Origin: Parvicella sp964387945
Lineage (GTDB): Bacteria; Bacteroidota; Bacteroidia; Flavobacteriales_D; Parvicellaceae
Reading direction: 5' to 3'
Length of the DNA stretch: 64,000 bases
NCBI GenBank assembly: GCA_964387945.1
Contig: CAYLYX010000005.1
Coordinates: forward strand, 213,432 to 277,431
Made by a program: the position numbers and the translations under genes. Under the pieces are notes generated by a model. That model was given only the letters and a program-made list of their open reading frames with translations. It did not search any database and was not told the origin of the DNA. Below are positions 23,940 to 33,424 of this stretch, piece by piece (positions within the stretch are counted from its first letter, which is position 1; each line of letters starts with the position of its first letter).

Positions 23940-25919
23940 TCACCCCGTTGACAACGAAACTCCTACCCCAAACAGTTCCCTGATCAAAAGTTTTAGTCCT
24001 TTCTTAGAAGCTTCTTTGGCCACATCACCTGCTGGGTTATAATGGTATGGCTGTGTAGTATAATCACAACTAGAGCGAGTTGTCTCAAACAAGTCTTTCT
24101 CAAATTTTGCCTTAGACACTTCTCTGAACGTACCTGCCGTAATGTCGAATTGCGACCTACCCGAAACGAGCAAATCAAGCTGAGATTCAAGATCTACTGT
24201 TGCAGCGGAAACCGATAGGTCAAACTTCTGGGACATGCTCTGAATGTTCACGACCATACTACCCAAAAGATTCAACTGCCAAGGTTCTTGGTCTGTAACA
24301 ACAATCAAATGACTGAAGCGCTGAGCGGCCATGTTATAGGCGATATCCAACCCATGTGCCACCCCTGGTTCTGGATCAGTACCTCCCTGTGCGGCATAAG
24401 ATTCTAACAAACTCTCCAATTCGTCTAGTGTCATTTGAGATTTCTTTCCCATATAAAGCTGGGTAGCCTCTGTGCTAAACGCTGTAATAGATACTACTGC
24501 TGTTGGTGGCATTTGTTCATACAAATTGAGTACAGCCTTTTTCGCTCGGTTCTTGTGAAACTTCATGGATCCCGAATAGTCTATCACAAAATGATAGTTC
24601 ATCGTGTCGTTATAGATATTGACACAAGGGCAGGAAATGGCGTTTGATTTACCCGGTTCATAAACCTGAAACAGTGCTGACTTTAATTCAGAAAGTGCCA
24701 CTTGAACAAAAGAAGTTCGATAAGGTGCAAGACGCTCAGCTCCTTTAGGCTCATTAGCAATTTGAATCACCGTTAATGTCCTACCTTTATTTTCAAATTG
24801 TGTTTTGACCAATGCTTCAATCCGATTAGTAACCGAGAACGATCCATCTGAGATCAGCACGATTCGTGCGGAGTCTCTGCCCGGAGCATCCCAACTATTA
24901 GCAGCATTCTCCAAACCAGATGAAACACTTGTACCTCCTCCTACTTCAATGGCAGCCAATAAACTATCGACTTCGTGGGGAGTGTTATTGGTTAACCTAC
25001 CTGCGTAAATGAGGTTTGAATTCGATGCAAAAGTTGAAAAAGTAACTGGAGTCCCGAGCGGCAATTGCTCCAGTAAGTCTGATAAGTTATGTCTTAGTGT
25101 ATCAAAAACACCTCCTCTTCGCATTGATCCTGAGGCATCTAAAGCGAACAAATAAGGAGACAGTTCATCTGTCACCACCACTTCTTCGGTCTTGGGAGGT
25201 GTTGCACAACCACAATCTACCCCTTCTCCCTGAGCCACTACAGCAACATCATCCAATTGATAATAAGCCTTCTTCTTAAAACCGTCAACTTGAAAATAGG
25301 GAGATAACCCTAGTTCCTTGACTTCTATCGATTCAGCTTCTCCAAATGCCCCAAAAGTGATGTATTTCTCACCACCGCTCGCTACGTAATATCCGTTGAA
25401 TTCAATCCATTTGGTACTCGTCACTAAGCCTCCGTTATCCGCATATAAATTTGCTTCAAGACCCTCTAAGTTTTCTGTATTGGCAATCAATTCTTTGTCA
25501 TGATGCAAGAGCACACCAACATTAGATACCGCCCATTTAGAAGATCGGTGCAAGAGCATATGAAAGCTCACACAATAAGCCTCTCCTGCTTTTAGAGGAG
25601 TTGATAATTCTCCAGTAATGTACTCCTGTTTGGATTTACGTTGTTTGGATCCTCCCAAAATCATCCCGACTGCATTCTGTCCTGAATTTGCCTTTGCCAC
25701 ACTTCTTTCTGGAATCATATAAAGATGAGGTGATCGCTTCTTGAGTGGCACATACCAATAGTTGGAAAGGTATCCCGTCTGACTCAACTCACGTGTACCT
25801 GTAGAGGTATAGTTAGTTTCTTCAAACCCAGAGTTGATCACTAGGTTGGTTTGAGCGTGCAAAGAAATAGCGCATAACAACCAAAAAGCGACATGTCCTA
25901 TTTGTTTAAGTTTAACCAT
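23940..25919 (-). CDS. secreted protein with two von Willebrand factor A domains
   Basis: After a signal peptide (IGHVAFWLLCAISLHAQ) comes a jelly-roll-like N-terminal region (NLVINSGFEETNYTSTG ... FQVDGFKKKAYYQLDDVAV, about 17-235), common in Bacteroidota envelope proteins. Two vWA domains follow, each with a MIDAS DxSxS: LFALDASGSMRRG and FVIDYSGSMKFH. They bind divalent metal and usually mediate adhesion or complex assembly. A Cys-rich linker (CPCVNIY) joins them. The frame opens upstream to 25964, but ATG 25919 (MVKLKQIGHV) starts the signal peptide. There is no C-terminal sorting domain, so the final location is uncertain. Confidence 0.83.
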   Translation of the reverse strand: MVKLKQIGHVAFWLLCAISLHAQTNLVINSGFEETNYTSTGTRELSQTGYLSNYWYVPLKKRSPHLYMIPERSVAKANSGQNAVGMILGGSKQRKSKQEYITGELSTPLKAGEAYCVSFHMLLHRSSKWAVSNVGVLLHHDKELIANTENLEGLEANLYADNGGLVTSTKWIEFNGYYVASGGEKYITFGAFGEAESIEVKELGLSPYFQVDGFKKKAYYQLDDVAVVAQGEGVDCGCATPPKTEEVVVTDELSPYLFALDASGSMRRGGVFDTLRHNLSDLLEQLPLGTPVTFSTFASNSNLIYAGRLTNNTPHEVDSLLAAIEVGGGTSVSSGLENAANSWDAPGRDSARIVLISDGSFSVTNRIEALVKTQFENKGRTLTVIQIANEPKGAERLAPYRTSFVQVALSELKSALFQVYEPGKSNAISCPCVNIYNDTMNYHFVIDYSGSMKFHKNRAKKAVLNLYEQMPPTAVVSITAFSTEATQLYMGKKSQMTLDELESLLESYAAQGGTDPEPGVAHGLDIAYNMAAQRFSHLIVVTDQEPWQLNLLGSMVVNIQSMSQKFDLSVSAATVDLESQLDLLVSGRSQFDITAGTFREVSKAKFEKDLFETTRSSCDYTTQPYHYNPAGDVAKEASKKGLKLLIRELFGVGVSLSTG

Positions 25920-25993
25920 ACAGCAGTATATGCGGCAACTTCTATGCCAATGGCAAGTTAGCAATACTTTTGAACTGGATGGATAAACTTTGT

Positions 25994-26293
25994 TTAGTTC
26001 TTAGTTCTTTCGCTTTTTCCAGCTTTGGATACGTTAACAATGATAGCAATTGCAAGTGTTGCAACGATCAACATATACCAATAAAAAAGGGCTTCTAACG
26101 CACCAGAAATACCTTTGAACACTCCCGGAGCAAAATGAACGATCGTTTTGACCACTACCATAAAACCAACGATGAGTCCGGTGAGCACATAAAACAGTCT
26201 CTTCCCTACGCTCGACTTCCTAAGCAATAGGTAATTTAAGAAAATAACTGCACCAGGAATAAGAAAAAAGAATATGAAGACCTTATCGTCCAT
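25994..26293 (-). CDS. small integral membrane protein
   Basis: The product has 99 residues with three predicted transmembrane helices (FIFFFLIPGAVIFLNYLLL, LFYVLTGLIVGFMVVVK, YWYMLIVATLAIAIIVN) and basic ends. I do not recognise a family. It lies 18 bases downstream of the thioredoxin-like gene on the same strand and is probably co-transcribed with it. Confidence 0.65.
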   Translation of the reverse strand: MDDKVFIFFFLIPGAVIFLNYLLLRKSSVGKRLFYVLTGLIVGFMVVVKTIVHFAPGVFKGISGALEALFYWYMLIVATLAIAIIVNVSKAGKSERTKN

Positions 26294-26311
26294 TGACCTG
26301 AAAATTAACTT

Positions 26312-26776
26312 TTATTCTTCCTCATCGATCAACCAATAGTAAAAATTTTTCTTTGGCAAATAACCGTCCAAAAACTTCACCACTTGATAACTTTCGTCAA
26401 GAATAACAGTTGTTGGGTACTTAATCGTTCCGTTTCTCTTTGCCCATTTTCTGGCCAAATCTTGCATTCCTCTCTTGCCACCGTAGATTTTATAATTATA
26501 GGTCGTATCATTTAACGTTATTGTCTGATTTTCCTCCGCATTGAGCTTAACGTAGTAGTAATTCTGGGACAGTTCTTTTCTGACTTTTTTATACGGATAA
26601 ACCTTCTTGTCCATGAGTTTACAGTATCCACACCAAGGAGTTTCTATTTTGACCAAGATGGGTTTAACCTCTTTATCCATACTATCTTCCAGATCATGAA
26701 TACTAGTCCATTTAAGCTCCTGACTAAAGCCAGAAAGCACAATCATTAGTCCGATTATCCCGAATAAATACTTCAT
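26312..26776 (-). CDS. exported thioredoxin-fold protein
   Basis: A signal peptide (KYLFGIIGLMIVLSGFSQ) precedes a thioredoxin fold with the redox motif PWCGYCK at about residues 48-54 and a cis-Pro loop in KYPTTVILDESYQ. The family (thioredoxin_7/DUF255-like) reduces or isomerises disulfides in the periplasm. At 154 residues it is a stand-alone domain. Divergently transcribed from the large BNR-repeat gene, with about 70 bases shared between the two promoters. Confidence 0.88.
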   Translation of the reverse strand: MKYLFGIIGLMIVLSGFSQELKWTSIHDLEDSMDKEVKPILVKIETPWCGYCKLMDKKVYPYKKVRKELSQNYYYVKLNAEENQTITLNDTTYNYKIYGGKRGMQDLARKWAKRNGTIKYPTTVILDESYQVVKFLDGYLPKKNFYYWLIDEEE

Positions 26777-26810
26777 AACACAAATCTACTCAAAAACTTT
26801 GCCGTAATGT

Positions 26811-26818
26811 TATATTTG
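26811..26818 (+). promoter_or_regulatory. -7 element of the BNR-repeat gene
   Basis: TAtaTTTG is a perfect -7 match 29 bases before the start codon. No TTG stands at the ideal distance. Confidence 0.5.
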
Positions 26819-26847
26819 TAGCTAATCAATAGAAATACTACACATTT

Positions 26848-29800
26848 ATGTATCGACTCATTATACCTATCTTATCGTTATTAATTGTCTCACCAGCTGT
26901 TGCTCAAAAGAAGAAGAAAAAAGGATCTGATGAAGAAAAAGCAGCTTACACTTCTGCTACTTTCAGCGGACTAAAATTCAGAAATGTAGGCCCTGCTTTG
27001 ACTTCAGGTCGTGTTGCTGATTTGGCAGTTGACCCAACGAATCCCAATGTTTATTATGTAGCCGCTGCATCTGGTGGTGTTTGGAAAACAACGAATTCGG
27101 GGACAACTTATGACCCTATTTTTGACGGACAGGGTTCTTACTCGATTGGTTGTGTAACAATTGACCCCTCCAATCATAACACGATATGGGTAGGAACAGG
27201 TGAAAATAACAACCAGCGCTCTGTCGCCTATGGTGACGGTGTTTACAAATCTAACGATGGTGGTAAATCCTGGGATAATGTAGGTTTAGAGAAGTCCGAG
27301 CACATTGGAATGATCAAGGTTCACCCTAATAACTCTAACATTGTTTATGTAGCGGCATACGGACCGCTGTGGAGCGCTGGAGGTGAAAGAGGATTGTACA
27401 AAACAACCGATGGTGGCGAAAACTGGGAATTAATTCTTGAAATCGATGAACATACAGGAATAAATGAAATTCATTTTGACCCGACCAATCCAGACGTTAT
27501 TTATGCCACGGCTCACCAAAGAAGAAGGCATATATTTACCTATGTAAGTGGTGGACCTGGATGCGGTATTCACAAAAGTGAAGATGGTGGAAAAACCTGG
27601 AAAACGATCAACAATGGACTTCCTACAAAAATGGGAAGAATAGGAATGACCGTTTCTCCCGTTGATCAAAACTTGCTTTATGCCATCGTTGAAGGAGAAG
27701 ATGAATCGGGTGGTTTTTTTAGATCTACCAACAGAGGAGCCTCATGGGAGAAAATGAACAAATATGTCACGAGTGGTAATTATTATCAAGAGTTGATTCC
27801 CGATCCGGTAGACAAGGACAAAGTGTTTATCATGGATACATGGTTGCACCATACGGAAGATGGAGGAAAAACAATCAAAGCCACAGGAGAAGACAATAAA
27901 CATGTAGACAATCACTGTATTTGGATTAATCCGCAAGATACCGATCATTGGATTGTAGGCTGTGACGGTGGTATTTATGAAACCTATGATCATGCTGAGA
28001 CCTGGAACTATAAGAGCAACCTTCCCATTACTCAATTCTACAAGGTAGCGGTAGACAATGATGAGCCGTTCTACAACATTTACGGTGGAACACAGGATAA
28101 TAACAGTATTGGTGGACCTTCCAGAACGAAAAATAACCACGGTATCTTAAATTCTGATTGGTTCATTACCAACGGTGGTGATGGATTTGAAAGTGCGATT
28201 GACCCTGTGAATCCTGATATTGTCTATGCTCAATCTCAGTATGGCTGGTTGGTGAGGTATGACAAGACCAATGGTGAAAGTGTGGGAATTAAACCACAAG
28301 CTAAACTCGATGAACCCGGACTACGATGGAACTGGGATGCGCCTTTGTTGATCAGTCCGCACAACCACAAGCGTTTGTATTTTGCTGCAAATGTCCTATT
28401 TAGAAGTGACGACATGGGGAATACGTGGCAGCAAATCAGTGGTGACCTTACGCAACAAATCGACAGGAATAAACTTCCAGTGATGGGGCAAGTGCTAAGT
28501 GTAGATGCAGTAATGAAAAATAAATCCACCACGATTTACGGAAACATTGTTGCTCTGGATGAATCACCTAAGCAAGAAGGGTTAGTTTACGTAGGTACTG
28601 ATGATGGTTTGATTCAGGTTACAGAAGACAATGGAGCACATTGGAGAAAGATCAGCACCTTCCCTGGTGTGCCCAAGAACACTTACGTGAATGCCATCGT
28701 TTGTTCGAAGTATGATGCAAATACAGTTTATGCCGTGTTCAACAATCACAAAAACGGAGACTTTAAACCTTATATTCTAAAGAGCACAGATAAAGGTGCT
28801 ACCTGGACTAGCATGAGCGGAAATCTTCCTGAAAGGGGATCAGTTTATGACATCGTGCAGGATCATGGAGTAGAAAACTTATTCTTTGCCGGAACGGAGT
28901 TCGGGTGTTTCTTTAGTAACGATGCAGGAAAGTCATGGACACAACTAAAAGCTGGACTACCCACCATTGCTGTTCGTGATTTGGAAATTCAGGAAAGAGA
29001 AAATGATTTGGTATTGGCTTCCTTCGGAAGAGGTTTTTATGTCTTGGATGACTATTCTCCCTTGAGAACATTCAAAGAAGAAATGATGGAGAAAAAAGCG
29101 GTCATTTTCCCAATTAAAGAAGCGTTAATGTTTGTCGATGCTCGTCCGCTGGGATTAAGAGGAAAAGGATCTCAAGGTGCCAATTTGTATACTGCTCCCA
29201 ATCCAGAGATTGGTGCAACTTTTACCGTTTTGATCAACGATACTACGTTGACAATCAAAGAAACACGACAAAAAGAGGAGGAGAAATTACTAAAGGAAAA
29301 TAAGGACATTCCCTACCCTACCAAAGATGCTTTGATGAAGGAAGCGCAGCAGGAAAAACCTTATCTCGTTTTTACCATTTACGACAAGGATAAAAATCCC
29401 GTTCGAAAAATAGAACAAGATATGACATACGGAATGAATCGTGTGGTGTGGGATTTCCGCTATGCACCCTCCACTCCTATCCAACTAAAGGACAGAGAAC
29501 CCAGCCGATACGGTGAAAAAACAATGGGACCAATGGCATTGCCTGGTGTTTATTACGTAAGTATGGACAAGGTCTTTGATGGTGCGGTATCGAGACTTAT
29601 TGAGCCCACCGAGTTTAACTGCAAATGGTTGGAAGAATATGCTATTCCTGTAGAGAACAAAGACGAGATTTTAGCTTTTTCGCAACAAGTAGAAAAATTG
29701 AGAAATGCGGCATCAAGTACAGATCAGTACTTCGAGTTTTTAGAAGAACGAATCGAATACTTGAAAAAGGGAATTGCCACTGCACCGACCGTGCCATTAG

Positions 29801-30135
29801 AGCTTTTAACCTCGTTAACAGCGTCTGAAAAGTCACTCGAAAAGCTTAAGCTCCAGTTTTATGGCAATGCTGTTTTGAGTAGTCATGAATTTGAGACACC
29901 CAATGCCATTTACGAAAATGTGGGACTCATTATTTGGAACATGTGGCGCGTTCGTACGTCCGTTACTCAGACCAATCGATCGCTTTATGATGAAACTGGT
30001 AAAGCCTTGGAAATGCTGCTTACTTCGATCCAAAAAATCGATACTGAAGTGAAGACGATTGAGGAGAAAATGGATAACTTTGGAGTGCCATATACACCAG
30101 GTAGATACAACATTCCGAATTGGAAAATGAATTAA
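26848..30135 (+). CDS. sortilin/VPS10-like BNR (Asp-box) beta-propeller protein, secreted
   Basis: A signal peptide ending SPAVAQ and a Lys-rich stretch (KKKKKG) precede at least eight Asp-box motifs of the S.DGG.(T/S)W type (KSNDGGKSW, KTTDGGENW, KSEDGGKTW, RSTNRGASW, KSTDKGATW, FSNDAGKSW). These mark one or two multi-bladed propellers in residues 30-750. The C-terminal 340 residues contain a strand-rich domain (YGMNRVVWDFRYAP) and a helical end. Bacteroidota proteins of this size are annotated as glycosyl hydrolase or sortilin-like, but catalytic residues cannot be assigned, so enzymatic activity is unproven. The regulator gene downstream starts one base after its stop. Confidence 0.85.
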   Translation: MYRLIIPILSLLIVSPAVAQKKKKKGSDEEKAAYTSATFSGLKFRNVGPALTSGRVADLAVDPTNPNVYYVAAASGGVWKTTNSGTTYDPIFDGQGSYSIGCVTIDPSNHNTIWVGTGENNNQRSVAYGDGVYKSNDGGKSWDNVGLEKSEHIGMIKVHPNNSNIVYVAAYGPLWSAGGERGLYKTTDGGENWELILEIDEHTGINEIHFDPTNPDVIYATAHQRRRHIFTYVSGGPGCGIHKSEDGGKTWKTINNGLPTKMGRIGMTVSPVDQNLLYAIVEGEDESGGFFRSTNRGASWEKMNKYVTSGNYYQELIPDPVDKDKVFIMDTWLHHTEDGGKTIKATGEDNKHVDNHCIWINPQDTDHWIVGCDGGIYETYDHAETWNYKSNLPITQFYKVAVDNDEPFYNIYGGTQDNNSIGGPSRTKNNHGILNSDWFITNGGDGFESAIDPVNPDIVYAQSQYGWLVRYDKTNGESVGIKPQAKLDEPGLRWNWDAPLLISPHNHKRLYFAANVLFRSDDMGNTWQQISGDLTQQIDRNKLPVMGQVLSVDAVMKNKSTTIYGNIVALDESPKQEGLVYVGTDDGLIQVTEDNGAHWRKISTFPGVPKNTYVNAIVCSKYDANTVYAVFNNHKNGDFKPYILKSTDKGATWTSMSGNLPERGSVYDIVQDHGVENLFFAGTEFGCFFSNDAGKSWTQLKAGLPTIAVRDLEIQERENDLVLASFGRGFYVLDDYSPLRTFKEEMMEKKAVIFPIKEALMFVDARPLGLRGKGSQGANLYTAPNPEIGATFTVLINDTTLTIKETRQKEEEKLLKENKDIPYPTKDALMKEAQQEKPYLVFTIYDKDKNPVRKIEQDMTYGMNRVVWDFRYAPSTPIQLKDREPSRYGEKTMGPMALPGVYYVSMDKVFDGAVSRLIEPTEFNCKWLEEYAIPVENKDEILAFSQQVEKLRNAASSTDQYFEFLEERIEYLKKGIATAPTVPLELLTSLTASEKSLEKLKLQFYGNAVLSSHEFETPNAIYENVGLIIWNMWRVRTSVTQTNRSLYDETGKALEMLLTSIQKIDTEVKTIEEKMDNFGVPYTPGRYNIPNWKMN

Positions 30136-30136
30136 A

Positions 30137-30769
30137 ATGAAAGGCGAGTTAGAAACGCAATATGGGTACTTATTTGAAGTCGAACTCTTGAATGAGATCG
30201 CTGACGTGGGAACTGTTCGTTCCATTAGTGCGGATGGACACTTAATTGACCCAGGCCAGTATATCAAGAGTATCCCACTGTTGCTGGAAGGTGTGATCAA
30301 GGTTTCCCGGCTGGATGAGCAGGGAGATGAACTTTTACTTTACTTCATTGAGAGTGGTGATACCTGTGCCATGACATTAAACTGTTGCATGCAAGGCTCA
30401 AAAAGCGAAATCAAAGCCGTGGCCGAGACAGATACTAAATTACTGATGATTCCATTAGAAAAAATGGAAGAATGGTTGGTGAAATATCGTTCTTGGAGAA
30501 ATTTCATTCTGAATTCTTACCAATCCAGACTGCATGAGGTGTTGCAAACAGTAGATAGCATCGCTTTTCAAAAAATGGATGAGCGCTTACTTCATTACCT
30601 TCAAGATAAAACTAAAATCAACCACAGCGAAACGATTCACATCACACACGAGGAGATTGCCAAAGATCTTCACTCGTCTAGAGTCGTAATTTCTCGTTTA
30701 TTGAAAAAGCTTGAAAAGGAAGGACAAGTAAAGCTTCATAGGAATAGCATTGATGTAATTGATCTTTAA
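30137..30769 (+). CDS. Crp/Fnr-family transcription regulator
   Basis: A cyclic-nucleotide-binding-type beta roll spans about residues 20-115 (LLEGVIKVSRLDEQGDELLL, FIESGDTCAM). A long dimerisation helix and a C-terminal winged helix follow (THEEIAKDLHSSRVVISRLL is the recognition helix). The ligand-binding arginine of CRP is not evident, and CC in TLNCCMQGSK might sense redox, which is speculative. The gene follows the BNR gene by one base and overlaps the next start by one base (TAATG), forming one transcription unit with a DUF202 protein. Confidence 0.9.
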   Translation: MKGELETQYGYLFEVELLNEIADVGTVRSISADGHLIDPGQYIKSIPLLLEGVIKVSRLDEQGDELLLYFIESGDTCAMTLNCCMQGSKSEIKAVAETDTKLLMIPLEKMEEWLVKYRSWRNFILNSYQSRLHEVLQTVDSIAFQKMDERLLHYLQDKTKINHSETIHITHEEIAKDLHSSRVVISRLLKKLEKEGQVKLHRNSIDVIDL

Positions 30770-31065
30770 TGCCGATTCACAACTCCAATAAAGAAAAATT
30801 GAGTGATTGGTTAGCTTTGGAGCGAACCAAAATGGCAAATCAACGGACACTGTTAGCGATGATCAGAACAGGTTTTTACTTTCTGGTAATGGGGTTAACC
30901 GTTATAACCGTAGATGAGCTAGGCGGCTTGCGAAAATATTACTGGTTATTCTTTGTAGCAGGAGCACTCTTCGTACTTATCGGAGTAATCCATTACTTTT
31001 ACAACCAAAACAAACTGAATAAAAAATACGAAAGTTCTTTAACAGATGATGAACAAGAGTCTTAA
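30769..31065 (+). CDS. DUF202 membrane protein (YidH-like)
   Basis: The family signature LSDWLALERTKMANQRTLLA precedes helix one, and three transmembrane segments follow (FYFLVMGLTVITVDEL, WLFFVAGALFVLIGVIHYF). DUF202 proteins are small inner-membrane proteins of unknown function. Its ATG overlaps the Crp-family stop, and its own end overlaps the next small membrane protein by 20 bases, so the three are translationally coupled. Confidence 0.87.
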   Translation: MPIHNSNKEKLSDWLALERTKMANQRTLLAMIRTGFYFLVMGLTVITVDELGGLRKYYWLFFVAGALFVLIGVIHYFYNQNKLNKKYESSLTDDEQES

Positions 31066-31237
31066 ACGCATATTGATTGGAGCTTTCTTTATAGCTGCCG
31101 GAATCTACGGTTACTTTGTAAAAACAGGTATGTTGCAGTTGCTCGCCATCGTCATTGGAGCCTATGGCGCTTGGAGTGTCATTTGGGGTGTCTATCTTTT
31201 GAAGAAAGAGAAGGGAGATTCTGGTGAAATAGAGTAA
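31046..31237 (+). CDS. small two-helix membrane protein
   Basis: The product has 63 residues with two transmembrane helices (ILIGAFFIAAGIYGYFV and LLAIVIGAYGAWSVIWGVYL), a basic loop and a charged C terminus. Starts at 31046 and 31049 are equivalent (ATG ATG). It overlaps the DUF202 gene by 20 bases, which supports translation coupling. No known family is recognised. The role is presumably linked to the DUF202 protein. Confidence 0.75.
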   Translation: MMNKSLKRILIGAFFIAAGIYGYFVKTGMLQLLAIVIGAYGAWSVIWGVYLLKKEKGDSGEIE

Positions 31238-31245
31238 TTACTCCA

Positions 31246-31302
31246 AAAGTTGAAAACCAAAATTTCACATTTCGAATTTCAGCTTTCAACTTTCTGATCC
31301 TT
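31246..31302. repeat. 7-nt periodic intergenic element with inverted arm
   Basis: TTTC recurs at 31263, 31270, 31277, 31284 and 31291, exactly every seven bases. AAAGTTGAAA (31246-31255) is a perfect inverted match to TTTCAACTTT (31284-31293), so the transcript can fold. It lies between two converging genes and could also act as a weak bidirectional terminator. It resembles in period the heptad units at 38837-40543. Confidence 0.6.
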
Positions 31303-31306
31303 CAAC

Positions 31307-33415
31307 CTACTTCCCAGTAATCTTCAACTCTACCCTTCTATTCAATGCTTTTCCTTCGTCAGTTGAGTTAGTTGCTCTTGGAGCCTCCTCTCCGTATCCT
31401 TTGGCGACCATTCTCGAACGATCAATTCCTTTGTTCACTAAGTAGTCTACAGCTGATTGCGCTCGACCTTCAGATAGTTTCTGGTTAAAAGAAGCCGAAC
31501 CATCCGAATCCGTATGTCCTTGCAACTCAATTTTAACCGTTGGGTTTTGGTTCATAAAGTCTACCAACTGATCTAAAATTCGGTAAGAACGTTCGTCTAA
31601 GTCGGTCTTTCCTGTTTTGAATAACAAATCTTCTACTACAATACTCGCACCTACTTCAATAGGCGTTAGCATTACGACTTTCTCTATGTCTTCCATCTCA
31701 TTCACCACTATTTTCTCCGTCTTGTTAAAATAACCTTCTTTAGAGAAAAGAATCTCGAAATTGTTATTGATTTTCAACGGATAAGTCGCTGGTGGGAAGT
31801 TGTTCATAGCAATCACCGAACTTTCATTGGCATTCTCTCCACTGATGCTAGTCGCAATGATATTGGTTTTGATCGGCTTCTTAGTCGACTCATCCAAAAC
31901 CGTGAGTTTTAAGTTGGCCGCTTTCAACTCTTTGTTCATCAAAAGCGTTTTGCTCACTAAACCTTCTTTGTCTCGTTGAAGTTTCATTTCTTCATCGTCA
32001 TACCCTTCTGCTCTCGCAACAATAACATGCTCTGGTCCTACTTCAAACTCTTGATTAATTTTATCGTGCGTACCCAAACTCTCTTCTTCTCCAGTTGTTG
32101 GGTTCACGACAAACAGTTCCACTTTCACAGGTTCTCCTGTTTCTTTATCCTGAACTTCAAGTTCCAGTTCAAAATACTTGATGGTTTTGCTCAGGTACAC
32201 ATCTTGTACTAAATCTTCTCCAGTAGTGTGGTTTAGCGTAAATTCTTGCTGGTTATACCCTTCTTTCGAAACTACTAACTTATACTCTTCTTTCTGATTA
32301 ATCAATTTGTTCCCTTTTTCCTCATTCGCAAAGAGCAAGGTGACCTCCCTTTCCTCACGGGTTAAATTGGTAATCTCAGCTTTTGCTTTTAATGGGGTTA
32401 CCGAATCTTCTTCGTAAACATTTACCATCAAAAAGTACTGTTTTACCTTATCTTCTTGCTTGATTTGGTAGTTTAAGAATACTTCAAATGAGCCAGCCGT
32501 TTTACCAATAGGATCACTCAAACTTGAGGTATTAATATCATAACTAACACCTGCGTTAAACGTATTCGACAGGTATTTTAAACCAATAACAGCAGCATCT
32601 CCAATTCGATACGCTCCTCCTAAAGCTATTCCTTGAATCTTTTCCTTAGATTTTGTCAAATAATATGCTACATCTGCTCCTGCCAACACGTGTGTTTGTG
32701 TTCCCTGAACCATTGTTAATACTTTTGGTGTCAAAGAAAGCATGTTGAAACTATGCGTATATCCACCAACAATTGAAAAACGCATGGGCAGTTTATAGCC
32801 AGCCACCAATTGCGAATTTTTGGGTTGATTAACATTAAATGCTGTTACTCCAATGTTGAATTTATTCAACCCCAACGAGTCGTTCTGAAAGAATGTGACC
32901 GATGGCGATACTTCAAAACCTTTCACTACGGGATTCGTGAGGTCTTCTCCCAATCCCAATGAAGAGTTGTAGGTACCGTTTTGAAACTGACTTCCGGTTT
33001 GGATTTGACCGATATCCGTAGTTCCGTTAAAATAACCCAACTTTGCCCCTAGCGAAAACTGACTTTTACCCACGTCCAATAAATATGCTCCAGAAAGCGA
33101 AAAATGATTGGTACGCAAGTAACCTCCCTCACCTACTCTGTCGTTGATAAACGAACCGCTAATTACGGCAATCTTCTTGTTTGTATTAGCTTGTCGGATC
33201 GGCATTATTCCTTCAAACTGTGAGGTCGAAAAAGGTTGAACAATTGATGTCCACTGACTTCTGTGTATCAACGTGAGGTTGATGTTATCTCTCATTCCAA
33301 TCGCAGATGGGTTAGAAAGAGAGGTTGAATACTCAAAGTTGGTATAAAATGCGTCTTGTGCCTGAACTGAAACAGTCAACACAGCGATGAATAGTATGCT
33401 AAATAAATGCTTCAT
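31307..33415 (-). CDS. PorP/SprF-family barrel fused to CRD-like repeats and an OmpA domain
   Basis: The signal peptide (KHLFSILFIAVLTVSVQAQ) and about residues 20-330 match PorP/SprF of the type IX system (DAFYTNFEYSTSLSNPSAIG at the start, beta strands to FEVFLNYQI). Three repeated segments follow, each like a carboxypeptidase regulatory domain (VNVYEEDSVTPLKAKAEIT, LEVQDKETGEPVKVELFVV, LTVLDESTKKPIKTNIIATS). Residues about 590-702 form an OmpA C-terminal domain (LLFKTGKTDL, LQGHTDSDGS, LSEGRAQSAVDYL) able to bind peptidoglycan. Ordinary PorP is only about 300 residues, so this is a fusion that joins an outer-membrane T9SS component to a cell-wall anchor. It is third in an operon behind two secreted proteins. 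Confidence 0.9.
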   Translation of the reverse strand: MKHLFSILFIAVLTVSVQAQDAFYTNFEYSTSLSNPSAIGMRDNINLTLIHRSQWTSIVQPFSTSQFEGIMPIRQANTNKKIAVISGSFINDRVGEGGYLRTNHFSLSGAYLLDVGKSQFSLGAKLGYFNGTTDIGQIQTGSQFQNGTYNSSLGLGEDLTNPVVKGFEVSPSVTFFQNDSLGLNKFNIGVTAFNVNQPKNSQLVAGYKLPMRFSIVGGYTHSFNMLSLTPKVLTMVQGTQTHVLAGADVAYYLTKSKEKIQGIALGGAYRIGDAAVIGLKYLSNTFNAGVSYDINTSSLSDPIGKTAGSFEVFLNYQIKQEDKVKQYFLMVNVYEEDSVTPLKAKAEITNLTREEREVTLLFANEEKGNKLINQKEEYKLVVSKEGYNQQEFTLNHTTGEDLVQDVYLSKTIKYFELELEVQDKETGEPVKVELFVVNPTTGEEESLGTHDKINQEFEVGPEHVIVARAEGYDDEEMKLQRDKEGLVSKTLLMNKELKAANLKLTVLDESTKKPIKTNIIATSISGENANESSVIAMNNFPPATYPLKINNNFEILFSKEGYFNKTEKIVVNEMEDIEKVVMLTPIEVGASIVVEDLLFKTGKTDLDERSYRILDQLVDFMNQNPTVKIELQGHTDSDGSASFNQKLSEGRAQSAVDYLVNKGIDRSRMVAKGYGEEAPRATNSTDEGKALNRRVELKITGK

Positions 33416-33424
33416 ATCTTCTAA

